From assembly GCF_035515275.1 (NCBI RefSeq), contig NZ_DATJBQ010000094.1:1-12017 (forward strand): DNA of 12,017 bases, read 5' to 3'. The DNA is from Pusillimonas sp035515275. GTDB taxonomy: Bacteria; Pseudomonadota; Gammaproteobacteria; Burkholderiales; Burkholderiaceae_B. Under the pieces are notes generated by a model. The model ran no database searches. It was not told where the DNA came from and saw nothing but the letters and a program-made list of their open reading frames with translations. Positions 1-6,332 of this stretch are shown here, one piece after another (the first letter of the stretch is position 1; the number at the start of each line of letters is the position of its first letter). The position numbers were made by a program, and so were the translations under genes.

Positions 1-17
1 GTATACGCCAAAGTCCG

Positions 18-308
18 TCATGCATATGGAACCAGTTCCTGCGCAACGCGACGAGAATGATCGGGAGCACCGGTGTCGTCCTTAATGATCAGTTCGATTT
101 TCTTGCCCGCCACGGTGTCTCCGTGCTGCGACAAGTAAAGGCGTGCGCCTTGTTCAATCTGTCGCCCGGTCGACGCAAACGGCCCTGTCATCGACAAGAT
201 CAAACCCACTTTCACTGTCTCGTCTTTTGCATGCGCCGCAAAGGGAAGCATGGCACTGCTAGCGAACGCTCCGGCGCAAATAGCTGCAAGGACTTGCCTT
301 CTTTTCAT
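18..308 (-). pseudogene. ABC transporter substrate-binding protein (LivK type), N-terminal part ending at an early in-frame stop
   Basis: The 96-residue product begins with a signal peptide (MKRRQVLAAI onward, likely cut after AAHA at residue 27). It then matches the first lobe of periplasmic-binding fold type I proteins of the branched-chain amino acid/aromatic acid uptake class: VKVGLILSMTGPFASTG at 32-48, VAGKKIELIIKDDTG at 66-80, and RRVAQELV at 86-93. Full-length members have about 380-400 residues, but a TGA (18-20 on the plus strand) interrupts the frame just where the family continues with a D-x-V-x-x-L-A-type strand. Only 17 bases lie beyond it, so frameshift, nonsense mutation, deletion junction and sequence error cannot be told apart. 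I chose the ATG at 306-308 over one eight codons upstream because AGGAGA (plus-strand 314-319) sits five bases before it and the signal peptide then starts normally. The gene is divergent from a MarR gene, which suggests regulated uptake of an organic acid or aromatic compound (inference). Confidence 0.62.
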
Positions 309-362
309 GTCAGTCTCCTGGATGGGGTTCAAGCAATAAAACCCTCGATGAATAATTAAACT

Positions 363-383
363 GTATACATATAATATGTATAC
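363..383. promoter_or_regulatory. Perfect palindrome, probable MarR operator
   Basis: The arms GTATACATAT (363-372) and ATATGTATAC (374-383) are exact reverse complements around a single A. A 21-bp AT-rich palindrome between a marR-type gene and a divergent gene is the classic layout of a MarR-family operator. It covers a perfect TATAAT on the plus strand (370-375), facing the regulator, and a TATTAT -10 box on the minus strand (371-376), facing the transporter gene. Binding would therefore be expected to repress both genes. The palindrome is seen directly; the identity of the binding protein is inference. Confidence 0.75.
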
Positions 384-399
384 GATCTAATTAAAGCAA
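371..399 (-). promoter_or_regulatory. Sigma-70-like promoter for the substrate-binding protein gene
   Basis: On the minus strand a -35 box TTGCTT (plus-strand 394-399) and a -10 box TATTAT (plus-strand 371-376) are separated by exactly 17 bases. The -10 lies in the middle of the palindrome at 363-383, so an occupied operator would block RNA polymerase. The leader to the start codon at 308 would be about 55 bases. This rests on box similarity and position only. Confidence 0.5.
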
Positions 400-461
400 G
401 AAAAAAATAAGTGCGCAAGTACAATGGTTTGGGGTAAAAAATAAAGGCAACTGAAGAACCA

Positions 462-959
462 ATGAAAACAGGACCTAACAAGGCGGAAGCCAAGGCTTCT
501 CAGGCGCTGGATTCAAACCTGAAAAACTTACCTGGACACTACGCTCGGCGTATTCATCAGCTGGCGGTGGCTTTGTACACCCAAGAAGTTGCAAAGCTCA
601 ATATCACCCCTGTCCAGTACTCGACCTTGCAAGTCATCTGCAACCAACCCGGCATTGATCAAAAGACCTTGGCAAGCACCGTTGGCTCGGATACCGCCAC
701 CATAGGCGGGGTTATCGACCGGCTAGAGGCGCGCGGCCTGGTTCTTCGAAACGTTGCGCCTCATGACCGACGCGCGCGCCTGATCACCCCTACGAAAAAG
801 GGTGTTGAAACTCTCGAGGAAGTCATTCCGTGCATGCTGGAGTCGCAGAGGCGCTTCCTGGCGCCCCTTACCCCAAAAGAGCGTAAAGAGTTCATGCGCC
901 TTATGAAGGTACTGATCGATTCAAACGCCGAATTAAGCAACACACCCGCAAAGGGATAA
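462..959 (+). CDS. MarR family transcriptional regulator
   Basis: A 165-residue protein, slightly longer than a typical MarR regulator (about 140-160). An N-terminal helical dimerisation region (NLPGHYARRIHQL at 22-34) is followed by a winged helix-turn-helix: helices around DQKTLASTVGSDTATIGGVIDRL in residues 66-88, and the wing HDRRARLITPTKKG at 101-114 with the DRR motif typical of the family. C-terminal helices 115-156 close the dimer interface. The order of parts resembles MarR members that control aromatic-acid genes and release DNA on binding a small ligand (family knowledge). The divergent neighbour is a substrate-binding protein gene, so the ligand may be the transported compound or its CoA ester (inference). 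The start at 462 has only a weak GAAG before it. The palindrome about 80 bases upstream suggests autoregulation. Confidence 0.93.
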   Translation: MKTGPNKAEAKASQALDSNLKNLPGHYARRIHQLAVALYTQEVAKLNITPVQYSTLQVICNQPGIDQKTLASTVGSDTATIGGVIDRLEARGLVLRNVAPHDRRARLITPTKKGVETLEEVIPCMLESQRRFLAPLTPKERKEFMRLMKVLIDSNAELSNTPAKG

Positions 960-1004
960 GCCCCGTTCGGCTACATGGATGCTCGAGTAAGGGTTGCCCG
1001 GGCT

Positions 1005-1277
1005 TTACCTGAACAGACCACGACGCAAGCGCGCCGATTGCGCTTGGTTCAGACGCCGCGCCGCGTCTTCAGCGTATGCGCGTTCGCCCTGCTCGTAAGA
1101 GCCCTCGTAGATGCAACTGCTGCGGTTGCGCAGGCAGTCGTCGCTGCGCAACGCCGCGCCCGAAGTCGAACCCGCACCGAAACCGGAGCCAGAGCCAGAG
1201 CTGTTTGAAGAGCATCCTGCCATCAGCGCCACCATAAACGCAGCGGTGCCGCAACGTGCCAAAGTGTGAAGGGACAT
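1005..1277 (-). CDS. Small predicted outer-membrane lipoprotein, function unknown
   Basis: A 90-residue protein with a type II signal peptide: hydrophobic segment 11-20 and lipobox LMAGC with the lipidated Cys at 22. A Ser/Gly-rich flexible tether (23-40) follows, then a short charged domain containing two cysteines (48 and 55, spaced CLRNRSSC) that could form a disulfide in the periplasm. The C-terminus is Arg/Gln/Ala-rich and probably helical (64-87). After the Cys, Ser-Ser at +2/+3 favours outer-membrane sorting (general rule). It is convergent with the MarR gene and divergent from the signalling operon, so it seems a single-gene unit. No strong ribosome binding site is visible, which lowers certainty about the start. 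I do not recognise a defined family; similar short lipoproteins are, to my memory, common in Alcaligenaceae. Confidence 0.75.
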   Translation of the reverse strand: MSLHTLARCGTAAFMVALMAGCSSNSSGSGSGFGAGSTSGAALRSDDCLRNRSSCIYEGSYEQGERAYAEDAARRLNQAQSARLRRGLFR

Positions 1278-1562
1278 TTTCGAACCCGCTAAAGAAGTGC
1301 CACGCTACTTTATACCAAGGCTGAAGCCATGGCGATGACAAAACGCAGTAAATGGGCGGCCCGAACCAAACCGATGCTACGCCAATAACCGCACATCGAC
1401 ACATTCGGCAACCAAAGCTACCGGCCGTCACCGCCCAGTAACATTGCGGGCCTAACATTCATGCATTCTCAACACTGCAACGAGCAAACTCGGCCGTGAA
1501 GGCAAGGCCACGCGTCCATCGCGCATCGCCCGAGGCTCGATCACAACATCTCTCTGACGTAA

Positions 1563-2762
1563 ATGCCCGCCTCGAAAAGCCAAACGGCCCAGATGCTGAT
1601 CATCAAAGGGCCTACCGTGACGTCCGACGAAACCAATGCCGACGTACTCGAGGTGTTCGGCCACCATCGCGACCTGATCAGCTTGCCCGTGCTGGAACAA
1701 GAGCGGCCCATCGGCCTGATCAGCCGTGGAATCTTCATGTCGCAGATGTCCAAGCCGTACTATCGCGAGCTGTACGAAAAGAAGAGCTGCATCGCCTTCA
1801 TGGACAAGTCACCGCTGATCGTGAATGTCGACACCCCGATTGAAACGCTGGCGACGCGCGCGGTCGAATCAGGCTACAAGACCTTGGCCGATGGATTCGT
1901 GATTGTCGATGGAGAAACTTTTGCCGGCGTGGGAGCAGGTCTGGATCTGATGCATGCCCTGGCAACGCTGCAGGCCGAGAAGAATCACCAGATCATGCTC
2001 AGCATCGGCTATGCCAGCAATATTCAACGTGCCCTGCTCAGCGAATCGCACAACGCCCTGTACGACACGCTGAGCGACGCAGAGATTGTCTGGATGCCGC
2101 GCGACGTGATAGGGGGCGACTACTACCATTTCCGCAACTACGAAGACGGCTGGTTCGCGGCCATTGCCGACTGCACGGGGCATGGCGTACCCGGCGCATT
2201 TCTGACCCTGATCGCCTCTTCAACGCTGACCCATGCGCTGGATCAACAAGGGCCGCGTGACCCGGGCCGGCTGATGGCGGAGGTTAGCCGCAATATGAAG
2301 CTCGCGCTGGGGCAGCACTCGGCCAGCCAGCATGCCGACTCGAACGACGGTATGGATACCGCTTTTTTCTGGTTCGATCGCAATACGCGCCGCCTGGTCA
2401 GCTCGCACGCCAACATGCCCTTGTTCGTGCTGCCCGCAAGCGGTGACGAAGGCTTCGTGGTTCAGGGCGAGCGCACCGGTCTGGGTTATACCGACACACG
2501 CGCGGACATGGCCTGGAAGAACCACCAAACCCAGTTGGAGCCAGGCACCCTGTTATGTTGCTGCACCGACGGCCTGATCGACCAAGTCGGCGGCCCCAAG
2601 AGCATTGCCTTTGGAAAGCGACGCCTGCGCCAGGCACTGCAACGCCACCGCAATCTACCCATATCCGAACTGACGCGCCGGCTGATGAGTGAGTTTGACC
2701 TGTACCAGGGCACGCAGAAACGCCGCGACGACCTTACGATATTCAATCTTCGTGTCGAGTAA
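1563..2762 (+). CDS. siaA: SiaA-like PP2C/SpoIIE-type phosphatase with N-terminal CBS-like pair
   Basis: A 399-residue protein. Residues about 10-60 and 78-132 look like two CBS-type motifs (for example LPVLEQERPIGLISRGIFM at 41-59), followed by a short helical linker. Residues about 165-399 are a SpoIIE/PP2C phosphatase with the expected metal-binding acids: PRDVIGGDYYHF (Asp186), ADCTGHGVPGAF (Asp203), GMDTAFFWF (Asp265), SSHANMPLFVL, CCCTDGLID (Asp336) and KRRDDLTIF (Asp389/390). In P. aeruginosa, SiaA dephosphorylates SiaC and so promotes c-di-GMP synthesis by SiaD. That protein is membrane-bound with a HAMP domain; this one has no signal peptide or membrane segment and is predicted cytoplasmic. 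TAA directly precedes the ATG at 1563, so no longer in-frame start exists. The ribosome binding site is weak, and the Met at residue 11 (1593) is an alternative start. It is the first gene of a four-gene operon, 8 bases before siaB. Confidence 0.88.
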   Translation: MPASKSQTAQMLIIKGPTVTSDETNADVLEVFGHHRDLISLPVLEQERPIGLISRGIFMSQMSKPYYRELYEKKSCIAFMDKSPLIVNVDTPIETLATRAVESGYKTLADGFVIVDGETFAGVGAGLDLMHALATLQAEKNHQIMLSIGYASNIQRALLSESHNALYDTLSDAEIVWMPRDVIGGDYYHFRNYEDGWFAAIADCTGHGVPGAFLTLIASSTLTHALDQQGPRDPGRLMAEVSRNMKLALGQHSASQHADSNDGMDTAFFWFDRNTRRLVSSHANMPLFVLPASGDEGFVVQGERTGLGYTDTRADMAWKNHQTQLEPGTLLCCCTDGLIDQVGGPKSIAFGKRRLRQALQRHRNLPISELTRRLMSEFDLYQGTQKRRDDLTIFNLRVE

Positions 2763-2769
2763 GCCCAAC

Positions 2770-3360
2770 ATGATTTCCCCTGTTTTATCGAGCGAAACCA
2801 ACCGTAGCCTGCATTGGCTGATATTCAGCCAATGGGCGGGCAAACGCGATGTGATCTTTTACTACGAAGGTTATTTTTCGCAGACCATCATTGCCGCCGT
2901 GGCCGATGCTGTGAAGATGCGCATCGAACACGTCGGTGCGGCAAGCAAGACCCAGCGCAAGCTGTTCTCGTCGTTCATAGAGATGACGCAGAATATTATT
3001 CATTATTCGGTGGATGCCTACACACGAGACGACTCGGCGGTTTTCGGCAACGAGGTTCGACATGGCTCGGTGTACATATCGACCGAGCAAGGCCGCTATC
3101 ACCTGCATTGTGCCAACCCGGTGCATGTTGATGTAGCGGCCCAGTTGCGTGCAAAGCTGGAGCATCTGCGCACGCTCACCGGCGATGACATCAAGCGTGA
3201 ATACAAACAATGCCTTCGTGCGGACACCGATGAAGACAGCAAAGGGGCAGGCTTGGGCTTGCTGACGGTTGCCCGCGACGCCAGCGAGCCCCTGGAGTTC
3301 GACTTCATTGCCATTCCCGATAGCGATAATGCGCTTTTTTATTTAAAAGCCACCATCTGA
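2770..3360 (+). CDS. siaB: SiaB-like protein kinase of the SiaABCD module
   Basis: A 196-residue cytoplasmic protein with a GHKL (histidine-kinase/anti-sigma-like) ATP-binding fold. The N-box is in SSFIEMTQNIIHYS (67-80; Glu71, Asn75) and the G-box in DSKGAGLGLLTVARDAS (156-172; Gly159, Gly161, Gly163). Length and motif order fit the SiaB family (DUF6272). In P. aeruginosa SiaB phosphorylates SiaC on a hydroxyl side chain, in the way anti-sigma-factor kinases phosphorylate their antagonists. The start at 2770 lies 7 bases after the siaA stop. The frame stays open 27 codons further upstream, but that start would overlap the conserved phosphatase end of siaA, so I prefer 2770. It sits between its presumed phosphatase counterpart (upstream) and its presumed substrate siaC (downstream), which supports the assignment. 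Confidence 0.88.
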   Translation: MISPVLSSETNRSLHWLIFSQWAGKRDVIFYYEGYFSQTIIAAVADAVKMRIEHVGAASKTQRKLFSSFIEMTQNIIHYSVDAYTRDDSAVFGNEVRHGSVYISTEQGRYHLHCANPVHVDVAAQLRAKLEHLRTLTGDDIKREYKQCLRADTDEDSKGAGLGLLTVARDASEPLEFDFIAIPDSDNALFYLKATI

Positions 3361-3389
3361 GGGCACGACGTATCAATGAGCCAAGTTTT

Positions 3390-3794
3390 ATGCAAGCAAA
3401 CCAGATGAACGATTTATACATTGCCGCCAAACCAAGTTCCCCCGAGATCGACTTTCGGTTCCAGGATCGCCTCTTGTCGATTACCGGCGAGGCCTACCCC
3501 GAGAACGCGGCTGTGTTCTGGGGTGAAATCATTGGCACAGTACGCCGGTTTCTGTCGCTCGATGACAGCCGGCGCCCCATCACGGTTAACGTTGCGCTGT
3601 CTTACTTCAACAGCTCCAGCACCAAGATGCTGTTCTCGCTGTTTGATGCCCTGAATGAAAAAGCGGCACAGGGCACGGCGGTCATTCTCAACTGGTATCA
3701 CGACGAAGACGACGACACCATTTACGAGTTCGGCCAAGAGCTCTGCGAAGACTTTACTTCGCTGAGCTTTAACGATCATGCGACGCAAAGCTGA
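3390..3794 (+). CDS. siaC: SiaC-like (DUF1987) regulatory phosphoprotein
   Basis: A 134-residue DUF1987 protein with features of the SiaC family: an N-terminal strand region, PENAAVFWGEIIGTVRRFL (37-55), the core TVNVALSYFNSSSTKMLF (65-82), and an acidic tail segment YHDEDDDTIYEFG. The SpoIIAA/STAS-like fold is the target of the SiaB kinase and SiaA phosphatase; in P. aeruginosa the unphosphorylated form binds and activates SiaD. By position the phosphoacceptor should lie in the Ser/Thr cluster at 75-78. Two starts are possible. 3390 has a GAG nine bases upstream; 3405 (MNDLYI, 129 residues) has no visible ribosome binding site but resembles the family's usual N-terminus and length (about 126 residues). 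The stop overlaps the start of siaD by one base (TGATG), a sign of translational coupling. The gap to siaB is 29 bases. Confidence 0.88.
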   Translation: MQANQMNDLYIAAKPSSPEIDFRFQDRLLSITGEAYPENAAVFWGEIIGTVRRFLSLDDSRRPITVNVALSYFNSSSTKMLFSLFDALNEKAAQGTAVILNWYHDEDDDTIYEFGQELCEDFTSLSFNDHATQS

Positions 3795-4498
3795 TGGTGG
3801 ACACGCATCTTTTTGAAGCTGAAACTCATGCGCTTGAACGCGCTCAGAATGCCGTGACCGCAGAACAGGCCGAACCCCAGTTTTATCGGCAGGCACTGAA
3901 CGACCTCATACGTCACTATCGCCGACTGATGCGCGAAACCCACCGCCTGATCCAGCACGGAGACCGCACCGAAGCGGAACTGAACGCGGTCAACGCCAAA
4001 CTCCAGCAGCTAAGCGCCGAACTGGATTACAAGGCGCGCCATGACAGCCTGACCGGCATTCTGAACCGGAGCGCAATATTTGACCTGGCACAACGCCACC
4101 TGAAACAAGGCCCGATGTCGCTGGTCTTGCTGGACATCGATTTTTTCAAACGCATCAATGACACTTTCGGCCACCCCGCCGGCGACGCCGTACTGCAAGA
4201 GCTGGTGGTACGGCTTTCTGAAACCCTGGACGGTCGGGGCGAAGTCGGCCGCGTCGGCGGCGAAGAGTTCACCATCTTGCTGCCCGGCAGAACCTTGATG
4301 GACTCCGTCGCCATCGCTGAATCGATCCGTGCAAACATTGCGAAACGCTCGTTCTCGCAGTTGTTTTCACACCCGGTCACCGCCAGCTTCGGGGTCAGCT
4401 TCAATCTGCCGGGCACACCGTTCGAGACCGCCTACGCCGAGGCCGACGCCGCGCTTTACCGCTCTAAAAACCAGGGCCGCAACCAGGTGAATTATTAA
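3794..4498 (+). CDS. siaD: SiaD-like GGDEF diguanylate cyclase
   Basis: A 234-residue soluble protein. Residues about 30-80 form a helical, probably coiled-coil region (LNDLIRHYRRLMRETHRL, then NAVNAKLQQLSAEL), the likely docking site for SiaC. Residues 83-232 are a GGDEF domain: DSLTGILNR (84-92), LLDIDFFKRINDTFGH (112-127, metal-binding Asp114), the active-site signature GGEEF (155-159), and ASFGVS (197-202). The acidic and glycine residues needed for converting two GTP into c-di-GMP are present. The product-binding I-site RxxD, expected to end five residues before GGEEF, reads DGRG here and is therefore absent. In the Sia system the cyclase is switched on by SiaC and promotes aggregation and biofilm formation (known for P. 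aeruginosa). Its ATG overlaps the siaC stop codon by one base. It is the last gene of the operon, with no clear intrinsic terminator after it. Confidence 0.9.
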   Translation: MVDTHLFEAETHALERAQNAVTAEQAEPQFYRQALNDLIRHYRRLMRETHRLIQHGDRTEAELNAVNAKLQQLSAELDYKARHDSLTGILNRSAIFDLAQRHLKQGPMSLVLLDIDFFKRINDTFGHPAGDAVLQELVVRLSETLDGRGEVGRVGGEEFTILLPGRTLMDSVAIAESIRANIAKRSFSQLFSHPVTASFGVSFNLPGTPFETAYAEADAALYRSKNQGRNQVNY

Positions 4499-4628
4499 AC
4501 TACTTGGTGCCACGTCGGCTCCGGTTCGGTCCTGGCCCGCGCAGCGGCAGTATTCGAAACTCCATTGCGAAGCCAACATCATATTTCTTGTGGTTATATG
4601 GATCAGTCAAAACTGTCTATTGGCCGAC

Positions 4629-4654
4629 GGTAACGCGGGTTACCATGCGTAACC
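4629..4654. promoter_or_regulatory. Nested inverted repeats, candidate operator of the sulfur operon
   Basis: Three alternating copies of a GTAAC/GTTAC element lie within 26 bases: GGTAAC (4629-4634), GGTTACC (4638-4644) and GTAACC (4649-4654). The first and second form the inverted repeat GGTAAC-GCGG-GTTACC; the second and third form GGTTAC-CATGC-GTAACC. They end 28 bases before the start of the cytochrome gene, a place where a repressor or activator would act. No regulator gene is adjacent, so the binding protein is unknown. Confidence 0.45.
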
Positions 4655-4682
4655 TTACAAATTCCTTTAAAGGCATCAATCT

Positions 4683-5027
4683 ATGCGTACTGCAATGAAT
4701 GCGGCGCGTGCGGGCCTGGCGTTGTCGATCCTGCTTGCAGGCGCAGCGCCGGTGTCCGCCGCTGCACAGTCAACTCTTGACGTTACGGTCCTGGCCGGCG
4801 CTTGCGCCAATTGCCACGGCACCGACGGCCGTTCGCCAGGCTGGATTCCGTCGATCGCAGGCCGCCCCGAAAGCGTGCTGCTAGGGCACTTACGGGCGTT
4901 CCGGGCTGAAACCCCACCCCCCGGCACCACGATTATGGATCGCCTCACCAAAGGCTTCAGCGAAGAGCAAATTCAAGCGCTGGCGCGCCATTTTTCACAG
5001 ATCAAAGCCCAGTCCGGAGCGAAATAA
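4683..5027 (+). CDS. Monohaem class I cytochrome c, probable electron-acceptor subunit for FccB
   Basis: A 114-residue precursor with a Sec signal peptide (hydrophobic 9-22, likely cut near Ala27/28). The mature domain of about 86 residues carries one haem c motif CANCH (41-45) and a plausible axial Met85 in TTIMDRL. Conserved surroundings are GTDGRSPGWIPSIAGRP (46-62) and FSEEQIQALARHFS (92-105), as in small FccA/c553-type cytochromes. It is directly followed by fccB, with 3 bases between stop and start, so it is the likely haem subunit of flavocytochrome c sulfide dehydrogenase, taking electrons from FAD to the respiratory chain (inference from context). Allochromatium FccA is dihaem; a monohaem partner is smaller, as I recall for green sulfur bacteria. 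AAAGG (4669-4673), nine bases before the ATG, supports this start; a second Met follows four codons later. Confidence 0.88.
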   Translation: MRTAMNAARAGLALSILLAGAAPVSAAAQSTLDVTVLAGACANCHGTDGRSPGWIPSIAGRPESVLLGHLRAFRAETPPPGTTIMDRLTKGFSEEQIQALARHFSQIKAQSGAK

Positions 5028-5030
5028 GCC

Positions 5031-6329
5031 ATGAACGAATCCCTCAAGTTTTCGCGCCGTCAGTGGTTGTCGCGCGTAGGCAAGACCGCCGTGGCCGGCG
5101 CCGCCCTGTTGTCCGTTCCCGCCTATGTGCGCGCCTCAGCAGGCAATGTCGTGGTGATCGGCGGCGGCTTTGGCGGTGCAACGGCCGCCAAGTACATCAA
5201 ACGCCGCAACCCGGCCATTCAAGTTACCTTGGTTGAACCGGCCAAAACTTATTACACCTGCCCTTTCACCAACTTGTATTTGGGCGGCCTGCGCACGTTC
5301 GAACAACAAGGCCATGGCTTTGACGAGCTGCGTTCGCTGGGCGTCAAGGTGGTGCACGACTTCGCTTCGGGCATCGACGCCGAAAAACGCAAGGTCAAGC
5401 TGGCCGGCGGCGATACGCTCAGCTACGACAAGCTGCTGCTGTCGCCGGGTATTGATTTTCGTTGGAATGCGCTTGAAGGGTACGACGAAGCCGCATCACA
5501 ACTGGCCCCCCATGCCTGGAAAGCAGGCGAGCAGACCGTGCTGCTTCAAAAGCAGCTGCAGGCCATGCCCGACGGCGGCAAGTTCATTATGGTGGCACCG
5601 GCCAACCCCTTCCGCTGCCCCCCCGGCCCCTACGAGCGGGCCAGCATGGTGGCGCACTATATCAAGCACAACAAGCCTAAATCCAAGCTTATTATCCTTG
5701 ACGCCAAAGACGCGTTTTCCAAGCAAGGGCTTTTTCAACAAGGCTGGCAAAAGTTCTACAGTGACATCATCGAGTGGGTGCCGCTTTCCAAAGACGGCAA
5801 GGTGGTGCGGGTCGACGCCAGGAACCTATCGGTGGAAACCGAGTTCGGGGAAGTTCACAAAGCCGATGTGCTCAACGTGATTCCGCCCCAAAAGGCCGGC
5901 GCAATCGCCGACCAGGCGGGCGTTACCGACGAAAGCGGCTGGGTTCCCGTAAAGCATCAGACATTCGAATCGGAACGCGTGCCCGGCATCTACGTGGTGG
6001 GCGACGCCACGCTGGCCGCACCCATGCCCAAGTCGGGCTTCTCGGCCAATGCACAGGCAAAGGTTGCCGCGGCAGCCATCGTCAGTGCCCTGGCCGGCAA
6101 ACCCCCTGCACAGGCCTCGTTTGCCAACACCTGCTACAGCCTGATCGCGCCCGACTACGGTATCTCGGTGGCTCACCTGTACGAGCTTCGTGACGGGAAG
6201 CTGGCCGAGGCGTCCGGCGGCGTCAGCCCCATCGGCGCCGATACCGAGTTTCGCAAGCTCGAGGCCGAGTACGGCGAATCGTGGTACAACGCCATTGCTC
6301 TGGACACCTGGGGAACCCGCTCCTCCTAA
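5031..6329 (+). CDS. fccB: Flavocytochrome c sulfide dehydrogenase, FAD subunit (FccB/SoxF type)
   Basis: A 432-residue precursor with a twin-arginine signal (FSRRQWL at 7-13, hydrophobic 19-32, cut near Ala35-Ala37), so it is exported folded with FAD. The FAD-binding motif is VVVIGGGFGGATAAKYI (40-56), and a second dinucleotide-associated motif is YVVGDATLAAPMPKSGFSANAQAK (321-344). Key cysteines match characterised FccB: Cys77 in YYTCPFTNLYLGG (site of covalent 8-alpha-S-cysteinyl FAD), and Cys196 (FRCPPGPYERA) plus Cys368 (ANTCYSLIAPDYG), the redox-active disulfide that attacks sulfide. The enzyme oxidises sulfide to sulfur or polysulfide in the periplasm and passes electrons to cytochrome c; some relatives (SoxF) support Sox-dependent oxidation. 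Length is normal for the family. GGAG at 5016-5019 lies upstream of the ATG. It sits 3 bases after the cytochrome gene and 3 before the transporter gene, clearly one operon. Confidence 0.95.
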   Translation: MNESLKFSRRQWLSRVGKTAVAGAALLSVPAYVRASAGNVVVIGGGFGGATAAKYIKRRNPAIQVTLVEPAKTYYTCPFTNLYLGGLRTFEQQGHGFDELRSLGVKVVHDFASGIDAEKRKVKLAGGDTLSYDKLLLSPGIDFRWNALEGYDEAASQLAPHAWKAGEQTVLLQKQLQAMPDGGKFIMVAPANPFRCPPGPYERASMVAHYIKHNKPKSKLIILDAKDAFSKQGLFQQGWQKFYSDIIEWVPLSKDGKVVRVDARNLSVETEFGEVHKADVLNVIPPQKAGAIADQAGVTDESGWVPVKHQTFESERVPGIYVVGDATLAAPMPKSGFSANAQAKVAAAAIVSALAGKPPAQASFANTCYSLIAPDYGISVAHLYELRDGKLAEASGGVSPIGADTEFRKLEAEYGESWYNAIALDTWGTRSS

Positions 6330-6332
6330 GTA

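Noticed and set aside
961..975. AGCC/GGCT hairpin after the MarR gene as a terminator
   Set aside because: The stem is only four pairs with no following T-run.
975..1208. A 77-codon plus-strand frame opposite the small lipoprotein
   Set aside because: It has Arg/Ala-rich low complexity typical of an antisense shadow and overlaps a gene with a lipobox.
1069..1458. A 129-codon minus-strand frame overlapping the small lipoprotein and the intergenic region
   Set aside because: It is rich in Trp/Cys with no domain and no ribosome binding site; the lipoprotein frame is a better explanation. Positions 1278-1562 otherwise show no gene.
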